DNA of 64,000 bases from Laccaria trichodermophora (taxonomy: Eukaryota; Basidiomycota; Agaricomycetes; Agaricales; Hydnangiaceae). The position numbers were made by a program, and so were the translations under genes. Each line of letters begins with the position of its first letter. Position 1 is the first letter of the stretch. Of this stretch, positions 54,917 through 64,000 are shown one piece after another. The stretch lies in contig JACTVC010000015.1 of the NCBI GenBank assembly GCA_018417955.1, positions 831,862-895,861 of the forward strand, written 5' to 3'. Under the pieces are notes generated by a model. It searched no databases. It was given only the letters and a program-made list of their open reading frames with translations, and had not been told where the DNA came from.

Positions 54917-57900
54917 ATGACCTTTGCCGTTCTTCGTGCGCTGCACGCCATAATCGGAGACGCTTTGAACGAGATTGAAGGCGTATACTCGGCTCATAGT
55001 CAATCATTGGATGTTATCCCTGCGGAAGAGATTGCGGAGGTATCGTTAACGGAGGCTACGACATTGGTCTCATCACCGTTATCGTCTCCAGAAACTCGTG
55101 GAACGGATAGTCATTCGAGACCAAGGCACAAACCAGCACTCTCCAATGGAACTTCATATGCATACGTTTCTCCACCACCATCTCCATGCATAAGTTCGCC
55201 AACGGAGCGAATACCTCCGCCTCAGGATCATCAGAGTGGCTCACGTACCCCATCACTCGATTTCCCATCGCTAGACACACCTTCCGATCCGAACTCGCTA
55301 TCAGAGGCTCTAACTGCACACCCGACTGTCATTACCGCAATCAATCGCGTTGTCGCCGCTGCAGGTCAGATCAGTGCCACCGTCCAGACTCCGTTTTTGA
55401 GTCTCTGTGATGCATCTATGGGAGTGAGTCGTCTCATTGCTTAGTAGCAAAGAACGCCGTCTGACAAACTATTCTATCCTTAGTATCATCTCCCATCGTG
55501 CATGCGAATTTTAGAAGCGTCTCATATTGCCGAGATCCTCCGTGAGGCGGGTCCTCCAGGTCTCCATATCAAGTCGATTTCAGAGCAAAGTGGGATCGAA
55601 GCTAGTAAACTAGGTCAGTCCTTCGCCGCTGCTATGTACACGACTTCTTATGCATTCTCCTTAGCTCATATTCTTCGGCTGCTAGCCACTCATCACATTC
55701 TGCGCGAAGTCACTCCAGACGTTTTCGCGATCAACCGGATATCATCATTGATTGATTCGGGCAAGAGCGCCCGAGAGTTGTCTGAGTTCCAAGCTAGTGG
55801 ACGGTATGGCGTTCACGTATTCCTCCACCTCTATTCTAATTCGCCCACGAAGCCCTGAGCTCAAATATGAGCACACGAACGGGATAGCCGCGTTTGTTGG
55901 TCTTTGGTACGTTTTCTCTGCCATAGTAACATTCCCCGATGTTTACCTTCCTCTAGTGCCGATGAGATACAGAAGGCTTCGGCGTACATGACTGAAACCT
56001 ATCTCCTCTCCCCTTCCAAACAAACACGCGAAGGTCGAGAGCCAACCCGTGCTCCATTTTGCTTTGCTTTTAGCACCCTAGAAAGCCGGACAGATTTCTT
56101 CGGCTGGCTAGAGGGAAAGGCTGATTTGACGTCGCAAGAAGTAAGCAAGGGTAGTGATGACGCTGGGTAACTCAAATCTATTTCCTTGCTCATCGTGGTT
56201 AACACATTTTTGTTTTGCGTGATAGGGTTGAAACAGGTCCTGGAACCGCCTACCCAGCGGTTCTCGGGTCGAAGCCTGCTTCAGCTCCACGACTGCTTCA
56301 CTCACAGCGCAAGAAACCAGGCAGCGTCACCATCTCCGAACCGCTGAAGAAGTCGAGCCCAGAAGTGGAGGCTAGAAATCCCAACCAGTTCAGGTTAGAA
56401 CGGTTCGGGAAAGCCATGTCTGGCACTGGATCCTGGGAGGCACCAGGTGCCGTTCTGAGTGGTACGTGCGACTTACTGCCGACATTGCGGATATACTCTG
56501 AATATATGCGCTTTTATTAGGATTCGACTGGCATTTATTGCCAAAGGGGAGTATTGTGGTCGATGTTGGAGGGGGCATTGGATCGACGAGCATGTTGCTT
56601 GCGTCTGCTTTCTCGTCTGCGGAAGGCGGGTTAGGACTGAAGTTTGTGATACAGGACCGGCCGGTGGTTGTCGAGATGGGTGAGAAGGTTTGTGGATGTT
56701 CCCCGTCAGTCTACTTCATTCGAAGATGTTGATTCCTTGAAAGGCCTGGAAAGCGAAAAGTCCAGAGTTTCTCGATTCTGGGACGGCCGTGTTTCAAGGT
56801 CCGTTCTGCTGTTCGCCCCCTTTTTTTCGTCATGATGTTCATTTCATCGATCCAGTTCACGACTTCTTCACTCCCCAACCTATCCGAGATGCTGCTGTTT
56901 TTCTTCTTCGGGTTGTCCTCCATGATTGGCCAGATGATTTCGCGAGAAGGGTTCTTCTCAACCTAAGAGAGGCAGCCACACCTGAGACTAAGCTGCTCAT
57001 CGCCGATTTCGTGTTGCCTTTAGCATGCGCTGATGATTCCGGGGGACTAGAAGGTGTTGAAGGTGCGGAAAGCGTACTCGCTGCCGGGCCTTTGCTGCCG
57101 AATCTTGGCAAGGCGAGCGCCAACGCGTATTGGATGGATCTGACGGTAAGGATCTCCACGCCCGTTCCCAGCATCGTTGCTCAAAAGACACATTTTTCGT
57201 CAGATGCAAGTCATGTTCAACTCTCAAGAACGGACGTTACGAGAAATTGTTACCCTTGCGTCATCTGCAGGCTGGAAGGTGGTCAAAGTGGCTAAAGCTC
57301 CTGGGTCCTTGTTCGGTCATATCACCGCTGTCCCGACAAATATTCCAATACAGCAGAAGAGAGCCAGAGCGGGGAGCGGTTCTGCTTTCTTTGAAGCTGC
57401 ATCTGCATCTGCGGCCAAGTCGAATGACGGCAAAATCGTTGAAGACGATGAAGAGGAACGTAGGTATCGCGGAGAAATGGAGATTATTGAGCGGGCTAGC
57501 TCGCGATGCGGAACGCCCACGTTTGGTTCGAGGATGGAGCTTTCTTCTGTTGAAGAAGCGTTGACGAGGTTTGGAGGTGGTGTCGTCAGGCCCAGAGGAC
57601 CCGGCCCGATAGGGAAGGGAGGGCCATCGTCATTGTCTCCCCCTTTCCATGGGAGGTTCGGGGGGTTGAAACCGCCTGTGGCATTGACGAGTTCTGTGGG
57701 CAGGAAAAAGAAACCATCCCCTCTTTCGGTGCCTCCTCAGTTGTCAGCTTCACCATTGCCTAGGTCTTTAGCATCTCCGCGACAGCAGACTCCAGTACCA
57801 GGCGCTCCGCCAACGACCATCAGACGTCGTATGTCGCATGCTCAACTATCTTCCTCCAGCCGAACAACGACGACATCCCCTCTGCCACCAACGCCAACGA

Positions 57901-58487
57901 CGCCAAGACAGCCTGCACCGATATCTCCATTATCTCCTGCAGGACCCCCACCTCCAGCGCCTCCCACACGTCTCCTAGCGCGCAGGGCATCACACGCCCA
58001 GCTCTCTTCCTCTTACTTCCCATTATCCCCAAGTCCGAGCCTCATTCCCACCAGTAGTATTCGCGCAACACCAGAGTCCCCTGCCACGCATCGCTCCTCC
58101 AACGTCCATTTACCACCCTCGTCGCTTGCTTCTCAGCGCCAGCCGACGATCACCCGCAGATCGTCGTATGCTCAGCTCCCTGTGCAGGGCTCGTTGAGGA
58201 AGAGGTCTGGGAGCGTTATTGGGTTCCCTCCGCCTCCTCCTATGCCTGGCCATGGTCAGCGGGGTATTGGATTGGGGGTTGGGATGGGGAGTTTGTTGGG
58301 TGGGGGTAGCGCTGGTGGTGTTTTGAGGTTTGAGAGAGAGGGCGGGAGGGGAAGTGCCGTTACTACTCCTGATGGAAGTTCGGGTGGTGCAAGTAAATCT
58401 GCTGCGCATGCTGGGGCGGGGACGTCGGTGCTCGCTGCGGCTGCTAGGATTGAAAGCGGTTTATTCTCGAGTCCACCTTCTCCTTGA
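54917..58487 (+). CDS. SAM-dependent O-methyltransferase (COMT type) with long disordered C-terminal extension
   Basis: About ten exons, roughly 1,030 residues. The N-terminal third carries a Ser/Pro linker and the winged-helix dimerisation region (YHLPSCMRILEASHIAEIL, HILRLLATHHILREV). The catalytic domain shows the SAM motif VVDVGGGIGSTSM, FVIQDRPVVVEMGEK, the catalytic His in VVLHDWPDD, and MDLTMQVMFNSQERT. The normal end of the family is near GHITAVP. About 370 further residues follow, rich in Pro, Ser and Gly, with the motif RRxSHAQLSSS or a variant near 57830, 57985 and 58160. It would methylate a small-molecule hydroxyl; substrate unknown. All introns keep the frame. The start at 54917 is the first ATG of a continuous exon. 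Confidence 0.85.
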
Positions 58488-59705
58488 GCTTGTTTTGTTT
58501 CTGTTGTGGCGATGGATGTTTTTATCGTAAGTTATCCGAGTCGTGCCTGAATTCTGCTGGACCTAGAACGCTTTTCGTTTACTTATTACTATGATCTTCG
58601 TCTTTCTATTCTCTTGCTTTTCCTTCTTTTGAACTTGGGCTGGGTCAACTACGTAGATTTCGTCGTCATTTTCATATAATTGCCGAAATGATCAGCAATA
58701 AACTCCGCTAAAAACGATCATGCTCGCTAATGCATCCACCTCGCGGCGTAGTGGCAAGTAATGCCAAGTATTCTACGATGGTTTGCACCCAAACGCCCAA
58801 GCCAGCCCTCTTTTCCTACACGGAGTGACTAGTGAGTCTTCATGTCCGTTTGAATAGCTGAAGCAAAGTAGCCGACTTTTACTAGTAGAAGGCTACCCGT
58901 CCGGACGGTCGCGCTAACCATGGGTTTTCTTTTCTACAAATGACGGTTCATCGCGTCCATCGGTTTGTCAATTGCAAGTTTCACTCTGAAGACGGCCACG
59001 ACACGTAATGTTCATCCTAGGAGACACAAACACTCACTCTATTTCTTGATTATGCTACGTCACTACCGCTCCTCTGATACGCGTGCCGACCTAAAGCTCT
59101 ATCCTGTTACTCTCGGACTCTCGGACCCCCTGGCTAATTACTGAGTGGTGCGTTTTGGTCAAGTTCTATCAAGCAAAGGGCCAATCGCGTCTTGCCCAGA
59201 ACTCTCGGCTTGTTTTAACAAGTCTTCGAAGGTCCACCTGCTTCAAAGAAGCCTTACCCGTTAATGGGCTCACGTTAATGACTCCGGTCCTCATGGTGCA
59301 GGACTAGTGCATAGGTAGTTCGGTTGCGGAATGGGTCCATGTTGTGTCATTTGTCTGCGGCCCTTATGACAGACCGGAGAAGTCGCTGGTCGGATGGGGC
59401 GAGTCTTGGAAGTGAAGCTTCTGTAGGCAGACGCGAACGCACGAATCTACCTACCGGAGCAAAACGAACGGTGGTCTAGGTTCCACCTCTGCCACCTTTC
59501 GTACCTCTCGTCGAAGTGAGTGCTCAACAAACTTATTGACCCCGTCCTGATGAGGCCTACTTATTCTAGGATCACGTCGAACGATAATGATTGTTCAGAA
59601 AAGACATCGTCCTTCTCGGTGCTGCCTCAGAAACCTTGAGGGTAAGCGCCATTGGGTCGTGAAATACATGCTTTTTAGTTCTACGCAGCTCTCCGGTCTC
59701 GATTT
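58488..59705. other. Intergenic, 1.2 kb
   Basis: No open frame longer than chance, no repeat and no RNA signature recognised. Confidence 0.5.
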
Positions 59706-60375
59706 TCACCATGCCCAAGCCCTTGCCAATTTCGTGGTGTATATCTGAGGAAGATTGCCCAGATACTCTGCAGCTGCCGCTCGGCTGATTAATTCGCTCT
59801 CCAAAGAGTCGACATTTGGACATTCGACAAACATGGCAGCATCGTGAAGCTGTCGTATCGCTTGCTTAAACCAAACTCGACAAGTGAGTACGAGTTCACG
59901 CCCGTAATCTATCTTTGGGACGGCCATTGGAATGTCGCGGAGGTATGTGTCGAGAAAGCGATAGTCCATCCCACTGGGAAGTTCTCCGATCTTCGTGAAC
60001 GTCACGGCTAACTCTGAAGTTGGGCCATCCCACGGCAGACATTCGTAATGCCATTCTGATGTTGCGCCATCAGTCGTCGCATGGAATTTATAACCCGATT
60101 TTTCATCCTGTAAAATAGCAGGTCAGCATCCCAAGAATGACGCCACGCTCTACTAACTTACTGTGCAGAGATAAAATATCCAGTGAAAGTAACCACGTCT
60201 ATCAGATCGCTTTAGAGCTGCGAAGATTGCGTTTGGCTGAAAAACCGATCCTGCCCTGCAGAAATGAGTGAAGCGGTAGTGCGTTACCCCAAGAGTAAGG
60301 ACTTACATTGAAGGTTAAAGTCAATTGATATTTTGAGTCGTCTTTGTTCTTATGTAAAGAAGTATTTAACAGCAT
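59706..60375 (-). CDS. Small basidiomycete protein Y1 (family unnamed here)
   Basis: Three exons: ATG 60375 (MLLNTSLHKNKDDSKY), then PNAIFAALKRSDRRGYFHWI, then EKSGYKFHATT, WHYECLPWDGP, TFTKIGELPSG, LTCRVWFKQAIRQLHDAAMF and LESELISRAAA. I recognise the general pattern (an HW-Y entry, GYKFHAT, CRVWFKEAI-LH) from many mushroom hypothetical proteins of about 150-200 residues. No function is known to me. Divergently paired with the paralogue Y2 at 60.98-61.5 kb. Confidence 0.7.
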
Positions 60376-60980
60376 TACGTCACTCCTCCGGTTTACAAGT
60401 CACCTCCCTATGGAGGTCTACACTAGCGATTATCGCTCAATACACATTCACCGGTATATCTACGACTTTTATTTTAAAGGCGGTAGTGTGGGACCACATA
60501 TATGTTTTCAACAGCCCAGGTCGGGTGAGTTCTGGAGGGTCATCCCCTTTCGAAGGTCAAGGATATGAAATTCATTCGGATCAAGCTGATCTTGCTGTTC
60601 CGAATCGCGGTCTGGAAACGTTTGTCGGGCTTTGCCGTTTCGAATTAAGTATGCCTTGTTAAAAACCATATTGCCTTGAGGCATCGATTCAAGGAGTCAT
60701 AGTAAGTCACTGCTGATAATTGCGGTCACTCAGAATTCAAAAGGCGAATTAATGGCGCATCAATAACAGCTTTATTATTTGGGGATGGGCCGTCGCAATG
60801 CTGGCGACAATCACTATAAAACTTCCTTTCTTTTTCCAAACCTTCTAACAGCAACTCAATTCTTACGCCCTACATCTGCGACTCGGAATTATCTATGTAC
60901 TGTTGATTCTTGGCCCATTTACCTTGGTAAACGCTTACGATTGATTCTAGGAACAGTACTGCCATCTATGTTCCCAACGG
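60376..60980. other. Intergenic between divergent Y1 and Y2
   Basis: Shared promoter interval. The first exon of Y2 lies somewhere here but cannot be fixed. Confidence 0.4.
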
Positions 60981-60982
60981 TA

Positions 60983-61517
60983 TATACGCAGCCCTCATTC
61001 GAACTAAGACTCCTGGCTCATTTCATAGGATGATCTACCTTTGTATTGTGCGTAATTCTAGAGCTTCTAAAGAGTGATTCCAACACCTTTACTTTCGCAA
61101 AAGACGCCTAACGCCAGATACAAATTTCATGCAACCACAAAAGCGGATTCTCTACCATGGCACTACGAGGTCGCTCCGTGGAATGGCCCAGGCTCAGAAC
61201 TAGCCGTAACCTTCACCAAGATTGGCCAACTGGCAGAGGGATTAAATTACGAAACACTCGATATGTATCTGAGACCTATTCCGATGACCGTCCCATCTTC
61301 AGACAGCCTGGTCAATCGCGAACAAACTTTCAGCTGTCGGGTCTGGTTCCGTGAAGCCATCCGCCACTTGCATGGTTCCACCATGTTTGTCAAGTGCTTT
61401 CCGACGGATTTGGAGTTACTCGAAGCTGAGTTAGAAACACGGGCGTGTGCCGCGGAATACTATGGAGGGCAGTTGCCAAAGGTTTTTGGGACCGAGTTGG
61501 CGTGTCCATGGAGTTAG
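60983..61517 (+). CDS. Small basidiomycete protein Y2, paralogue of Y1 (5' end unresolved)
   Basis: The first visible exon reads VPNGIYAALIRTKTPGSFHR (compare PNAIFAALKR in Y1). An intron then joins to TPNARYKFHATTKAD, WHYEVAPWNGPGSELAVTF, TKIGQLAEGLNYETL, CRVWFREAIRHLHG and LEAELETRACAAEYYGG, ending ELACPWS. No ATG is obvious before 60983; a short first exon is expected upstream. The Trp of Y1 (FHW) is Arg here. Unknown function. Confidence 0.6.
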
Positions 61518-61595
61518 ATTTTGTAATTGAATAATTTCTTGTAAACGTGTGACAATTCCACTTGAACCAACTTGCCACAACCTAGCCACAACTCA

Positions 61596-62669
61596 ATGTT
61601 CAGCAAGTTGGCACAGTATTCTTGGTCTTGGATTGCTTCCAAATTTCTTCTTTTCCCAAAGTGGATCTGGCTTCATTGTTTTCCCTCCTTCATCCGTCTT
61701 CGGGCATACCAATACATAGAATCTCATGGCTACGGTGTCCAAACTGGTCCTTTCGGCGTCACCAGATTACCATTTGGAGTAGTGTTGAAGTTTACCTTTC
61801 GCCCACCCCAATACGAAGTCCAAAACATGCGTTTTATAGCAAGAAACACGTCTATCCCCGTTCCAACTGTGTACGACTTCATCAGTTTCCCAGCTCCGGA
61901 AGGCTACGCTCCGGGGTCACAACCAGCTTCATTGCATGGAATCATCGTAATGTCATTCATTGAAGGGGAGAGGTTATCGGATTGGATCCAAAATCGCACC
62001 GATTGGTCTCCGGAATTTGAGGTACAAATCGCGAGGCTGATGGCCGGAAACCTTAGGCCAGGGGGAGATGAATTCAATCAATGCAGAAAAATACTGGATG
62101 GATGTGAACCTTCCCTACGTCTCTCAGACTCTCAACAACTTTTGGAGGATCTTCGAAATGCCATCCGTGAGCTTCGAAGTCTACCACCACCGAGTTCCGG
62201 CGCCATCTCAGGTCTGAATGATGGTCCGCTAATTTGGAGCCATACATCATCCCCACAATTAATCGAGCCATTCGAGAACATTGACGCATTCCACAAGATG
62301 TTATTATCTCGCGTCGGACGTAAATGGCGTCTTCCAAAAATTCGTCAGCTCGCAGAACCTGTACATGCAAAGCAGCACAGAATTTGCTTCACACACGCAG
62401 ATTTGCATCAAGGAAACATCCTTGTAAGGGATGGCCAACTCGCTGGAATAATCGACTGGGAATTCTCTGGATGGTATCCTGAATACTGGGAGTGGATCAG
62501 AATTAGGACCCAATCTATGCGCCTCAAGCCTACTCTCGCATTTTGGGATGCTGTTGGTGTGTTTGCAAAAGGGGAGTATAGAGATGAAAGGATCCTTCAT
62601 CACGCCCTCCTCAGCAGCGCAGGAGATACTGCCGTTGGTGACGAATACTTCGTGGATGGGGAAATCTGA
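61596..62669 (+). CDS. APH-family (aminoglycoside phosphotransferase-like) kinase
   Basis: 357 residues from ATG 61596 (the frame opens earlier only at a TTG). Kinase-like fold: VVLKFTFRPPQYEVQNMRFI (beta-3 Lys region), IPVPTVYDF, IVMSFIEGERLSDWI hinge, catalytic loop FTHADLHQGNILV (HADLHQGN Brenner motif), metal-binding IIDWEFSGWYPEYWEW. The substrate is unknown; mushroom genomes hold many such proteins. Single exon, intact. Confidence 0.88.
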   Translation: MFSKLAQYSWSWIASKFLLFPKWIWLHCFPSFIRLRAYQYIESHGYGVQTGPFGVTRLPFGVVLKFTFRPPQYEVQNMRFIARNTSIPVPTVYDFISFPAPEGYAPGSQPASLHGIIVMSFIEGERLSDWIQNRTDWSPEFEVQIARLMAGNLRPGGDEFNQCRKILDGCEPSLRLSDSQQLLEDLRNAIRELRSLPPPSSGAISGLNDGPLIWSHTSSPQLIEPFENIDAFHKMLLSRVGRKWRLPKIRQLAEPVHAKQHRICFTHADLHQGNILVRDGQLAGIIDWEFSGWYPEYWEWIRIRTQSMRLKPTLAFWDAVGVFAKGEYRDERILHHALLSSAGDTAVGDEYFVDGEI

Positions 62670-63088
62670 TGATGGAGTCCGACGAGTCGTATCACTTACT
62701 TATCTTACAGGCAACCTACTGAGCGACCAGGCTCTTCAACTCACTCTCTGATGTTTCTCGTGGAACCTTGTTTAATACCCACAATCCCGAATCTGCATTG
62801 TTGCAATTATAGCAACATTGTCCGAAGTTAGAACGAAGGGCGCGAGAGAGTCACAACTCGCAAGTTCCGGCGTCGTTGGTTCTTTCCTGGGTAGCCGCGC
62901 TGCGCTCACTCGGCCTTGCCGCCTGGTTGATGTCGCTGCCTCGTGGGTGACCGATCTGTCTTCTGTTCAGCAAGACTCATGATCACCAGAACAAAAATTC
63001 GCCATGCTACAAGATTTGTAATACAACGAGAATACGCATGACGGTCTTTCTTGGAGAGAATATCCTAGTGCGCACCCTTTGAGAACTT
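62670..63088. other. Intergenic
   Basis: No gene seen. GC-rich patch at 62860-62960 without a tRNA or rRNA fold that I could confirm. Confidence 0.4.
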
Positions 63089-63176
63089 ACGGCTCCCTCT
63101 TTTTTTTTTAATGTCCAATTTAAGTCTATTGGGGCTTCGCCCCATGTCAGACCTTAAACTACTGACGGCTCCCTCT
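63089..63176 (-). mobile_element. Tiny retroposed insertion: hairpin RNA, poly(A), 12-bp target duplication
   Basis: ACGGCTCCCTCT occurs at 63089-63100 and 63165-63176. Between them, on the minus strand, are about 54 bases containing GGGGC-GAA-GCCCC (a strong hairpin), followed by an A-run of 9-11 and then the second flanking copy. A 12-bp direct repeat plus A-tail is the signature of target-primed reverse transcription of a short RNA, as for SINEs. No source gene is visible in the window. Confidence 0.65.
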
Positions 63177-63496
63177 ACTTAGGCGTTTCCGACCATCAAG
63201 ACGTACTGTAAGCAAAACAAAAGTAAGAAATTCATTTAAATCAGCTTAGCGCGTCTGAGAAGTTTTTTTAGGCCTTTTCCCGGTCTCGTCCGCATCCGAA
63301 TTGATGAAACTTAAATATCCATCCCATTTAGCATATATTCTTGTCTGTCTGACAGCTTCCAGTTCTCCACACAAACACTCAACATCTGTCTGGAACCCAT
63401 CCCTGGAGCAATATCCGAATCCCCCACAAAAACAAAAATTTATCTTCGACCTCGACCTTTTGCTTATCGGTGTGGTCTCTTGTTCCCGGTGTTATT
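63177..63496. other. Intergenic
   Basis: AT-rich, no supportable gene; a 70-codon plus frame at 63301-63513 is not recognised. Confidence 0.35.
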
Positions 63497-63958
63497 TCAC
63501 TTTGCCTCATTAGCTGACACGAGGGTCCGTCGAGACCCTACTGTTCGGGGCCGCAGTAAAGCTAATGGTGTCTGCGCGGATGGTATCATCGTAGCGTCTA
63601 CATCAATCCGTTGAATATCTGATAAAGTGGCTTTAGTTTTGCGCGAGTCTCTTGGAAGACGCCGTTCTTCTCCAGGCTGTGTCCGTTGAACCCCCTCCCT
63701 TGTAGAGTTAGAGTTCTGTATTCTTCCTTTCGACAATGGCGCTCCACGTCCTCCTCGTACAAGTTCAGCCCGCAGTTCTCTCAGCTCCTGAATTTCAGCA
63801 AGACGTTCCTCCCTTTCCCTATTCCTTTCCTCCCTAAGCGTGGCGAGGTCTGATTCCAAATTTCTGATCTTGCTTAGCAAGGCCTCTGTATCACTGACCC
63901 TTTTCGTAGAGGCATGTGGATCCCTCATCTCCTCGAGGCTCGACGTCAATGGAGACAT
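63497..63958 (-). CDS. Coiled-coil protein, C-terminal part (gene may continue past the window)
   Basis: 153 residues from ATG 63958 (MSPLTSSLEEMRDP). Heptad-like charged segment LLSKIRNLESDLATLREER, REREERLAEIQELRELRAEL, then a basic, Ser/Thr-rich tail ending SANEAK. Upstream sequence on the minus strand (TGAGTGGAATACAAG) could be an intron or earlier exon, and the window ends 42 bases further. No known family. Confidence 0.45.
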   Translation of the reverse strand: MSPLTSSLEEMRDPHASTKRVSDTEALLSKIRNLESDLATLREERNREREERLAEIQELRELRAELVRGGRGAPLSKGRIQNSNSTREGVQRTQPGEERRLPRDSRKTKATLSDIQRIDVDATMIPSAQTPLALLRPRTVGSRRTLVSANEAK

Positions 63959-64000
63959 TCTCGTAGAGCACTTGTATTCCACTCACCGTAGCTGTCAAGG

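Noticed and set aside
61572..61595. N-terminal extension of the APH-like kinase
   Set aside because: The codon at 61572 is TTG; the first ATG is at 61596.
62860..62960. Possible tRNA or small RNA in a GC-rich patch
   Set aside because: No cloverleaf with matching acceptor and T-arm could be drawn.
1..64000. CRISPR array, rRNA operon, viral insertion, LTR retrotransposon
   Set aside because: No regularly spaced short repeats, rRNA motifs, viral protein motifs, reverse transcriptase or integrase motifs or paired long direct repeats were found.

Overview
The window is nuclear DNA of a filamentous basidiomycete, very probably an Agaricomycete. Genes are cut by many 45-65 bp GT-AG introns (a few GC-AG), and there is a split tRNA-Gly(GCC) and a U6 snRNA gene. 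The recognisable proteins are fungal housekeeping types: Mo25/HymA, PEX19, a DEP-DH-PH-CNH Rho GEF, a COQ1-type polyprenyl diphosphate synthase, F-box, O-methyltransferase and APH-like kinase. They sit among lineage-specific small-protein families. All gene models below were spliced by eye.

Layout. 0.5-1.9 kb: Mo25. 2.2-2.8 kb: relic of an IND1/NUBPL P-loop gene. 2.9-3.5 kb: hAT-like MITE. 3.6-5.5 kb: multi-pass membrane protein, copy A. 6.8-8.2 kb: PEX19. 8.5 kb: tRNA-Gly. 8.9-12.4 kb: tandemly duplicated pair of small genes (P1, P2, P1', broken P2'). 13.0 kb: first of three copies of a 128-residue protein. 15.4 kb: GNA1 relic. 15.9-16.9 kb: second hAT-like element, with a PHD-like finger. 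16.9-22.8 kb: left arm of an inverted duplication (128-aa protein, SDR reductase, 59-aa ORF, truncated membrane gene B). 23.1-27.6 kb: Rho GEF. 27.9-29.2 kb: unrecognised gene X. 29.8-31.6 kb: COQ1. 32.5-34.4 kb: membrane gene C. 36.4 kb: COQ1 exon relic. 37.5-38.7 kb: gene X'. 38.9-40.3 kb: F-box gene. 41.4-42.5 kb: predicted secreted HNH-like protein. 43.7-44.3 kb: longer COQ1 relic. 45.6-51.7 kb: membrane gene D, then the right arm of the inverted duplication (59-aa repeat, SDR, 128-aa protein). 52.6 kb: U6. 53.3 kb: tandem repeats. 53.9-54.8 kb: small membrane protein. 54.9-58.5 kb: O-methyltransferase with a long disordered tail. 59.7-61.5 kb: divergent pair of paralogues. 61.6-62.7 kb: APH-like kinase. 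63.1 kb: small poly(A) insertion with a target duplication. 63.5-64 kb: coiled-coil gene at the edge.

The main theme from 3 to 51 kb is local duplication and decay. Four membrane-protein copies, three 128-aa proteins, two SDRs, two X genes, one intact and two broken COQ1 genes and four copies of a 59-codon repeat are arranged in direct and inverted order. Two MITE insertions can be verified internally because a paralogous segment still carries the empty site. No virus, CRISPR array or classical biosynthetic cluster was seen.
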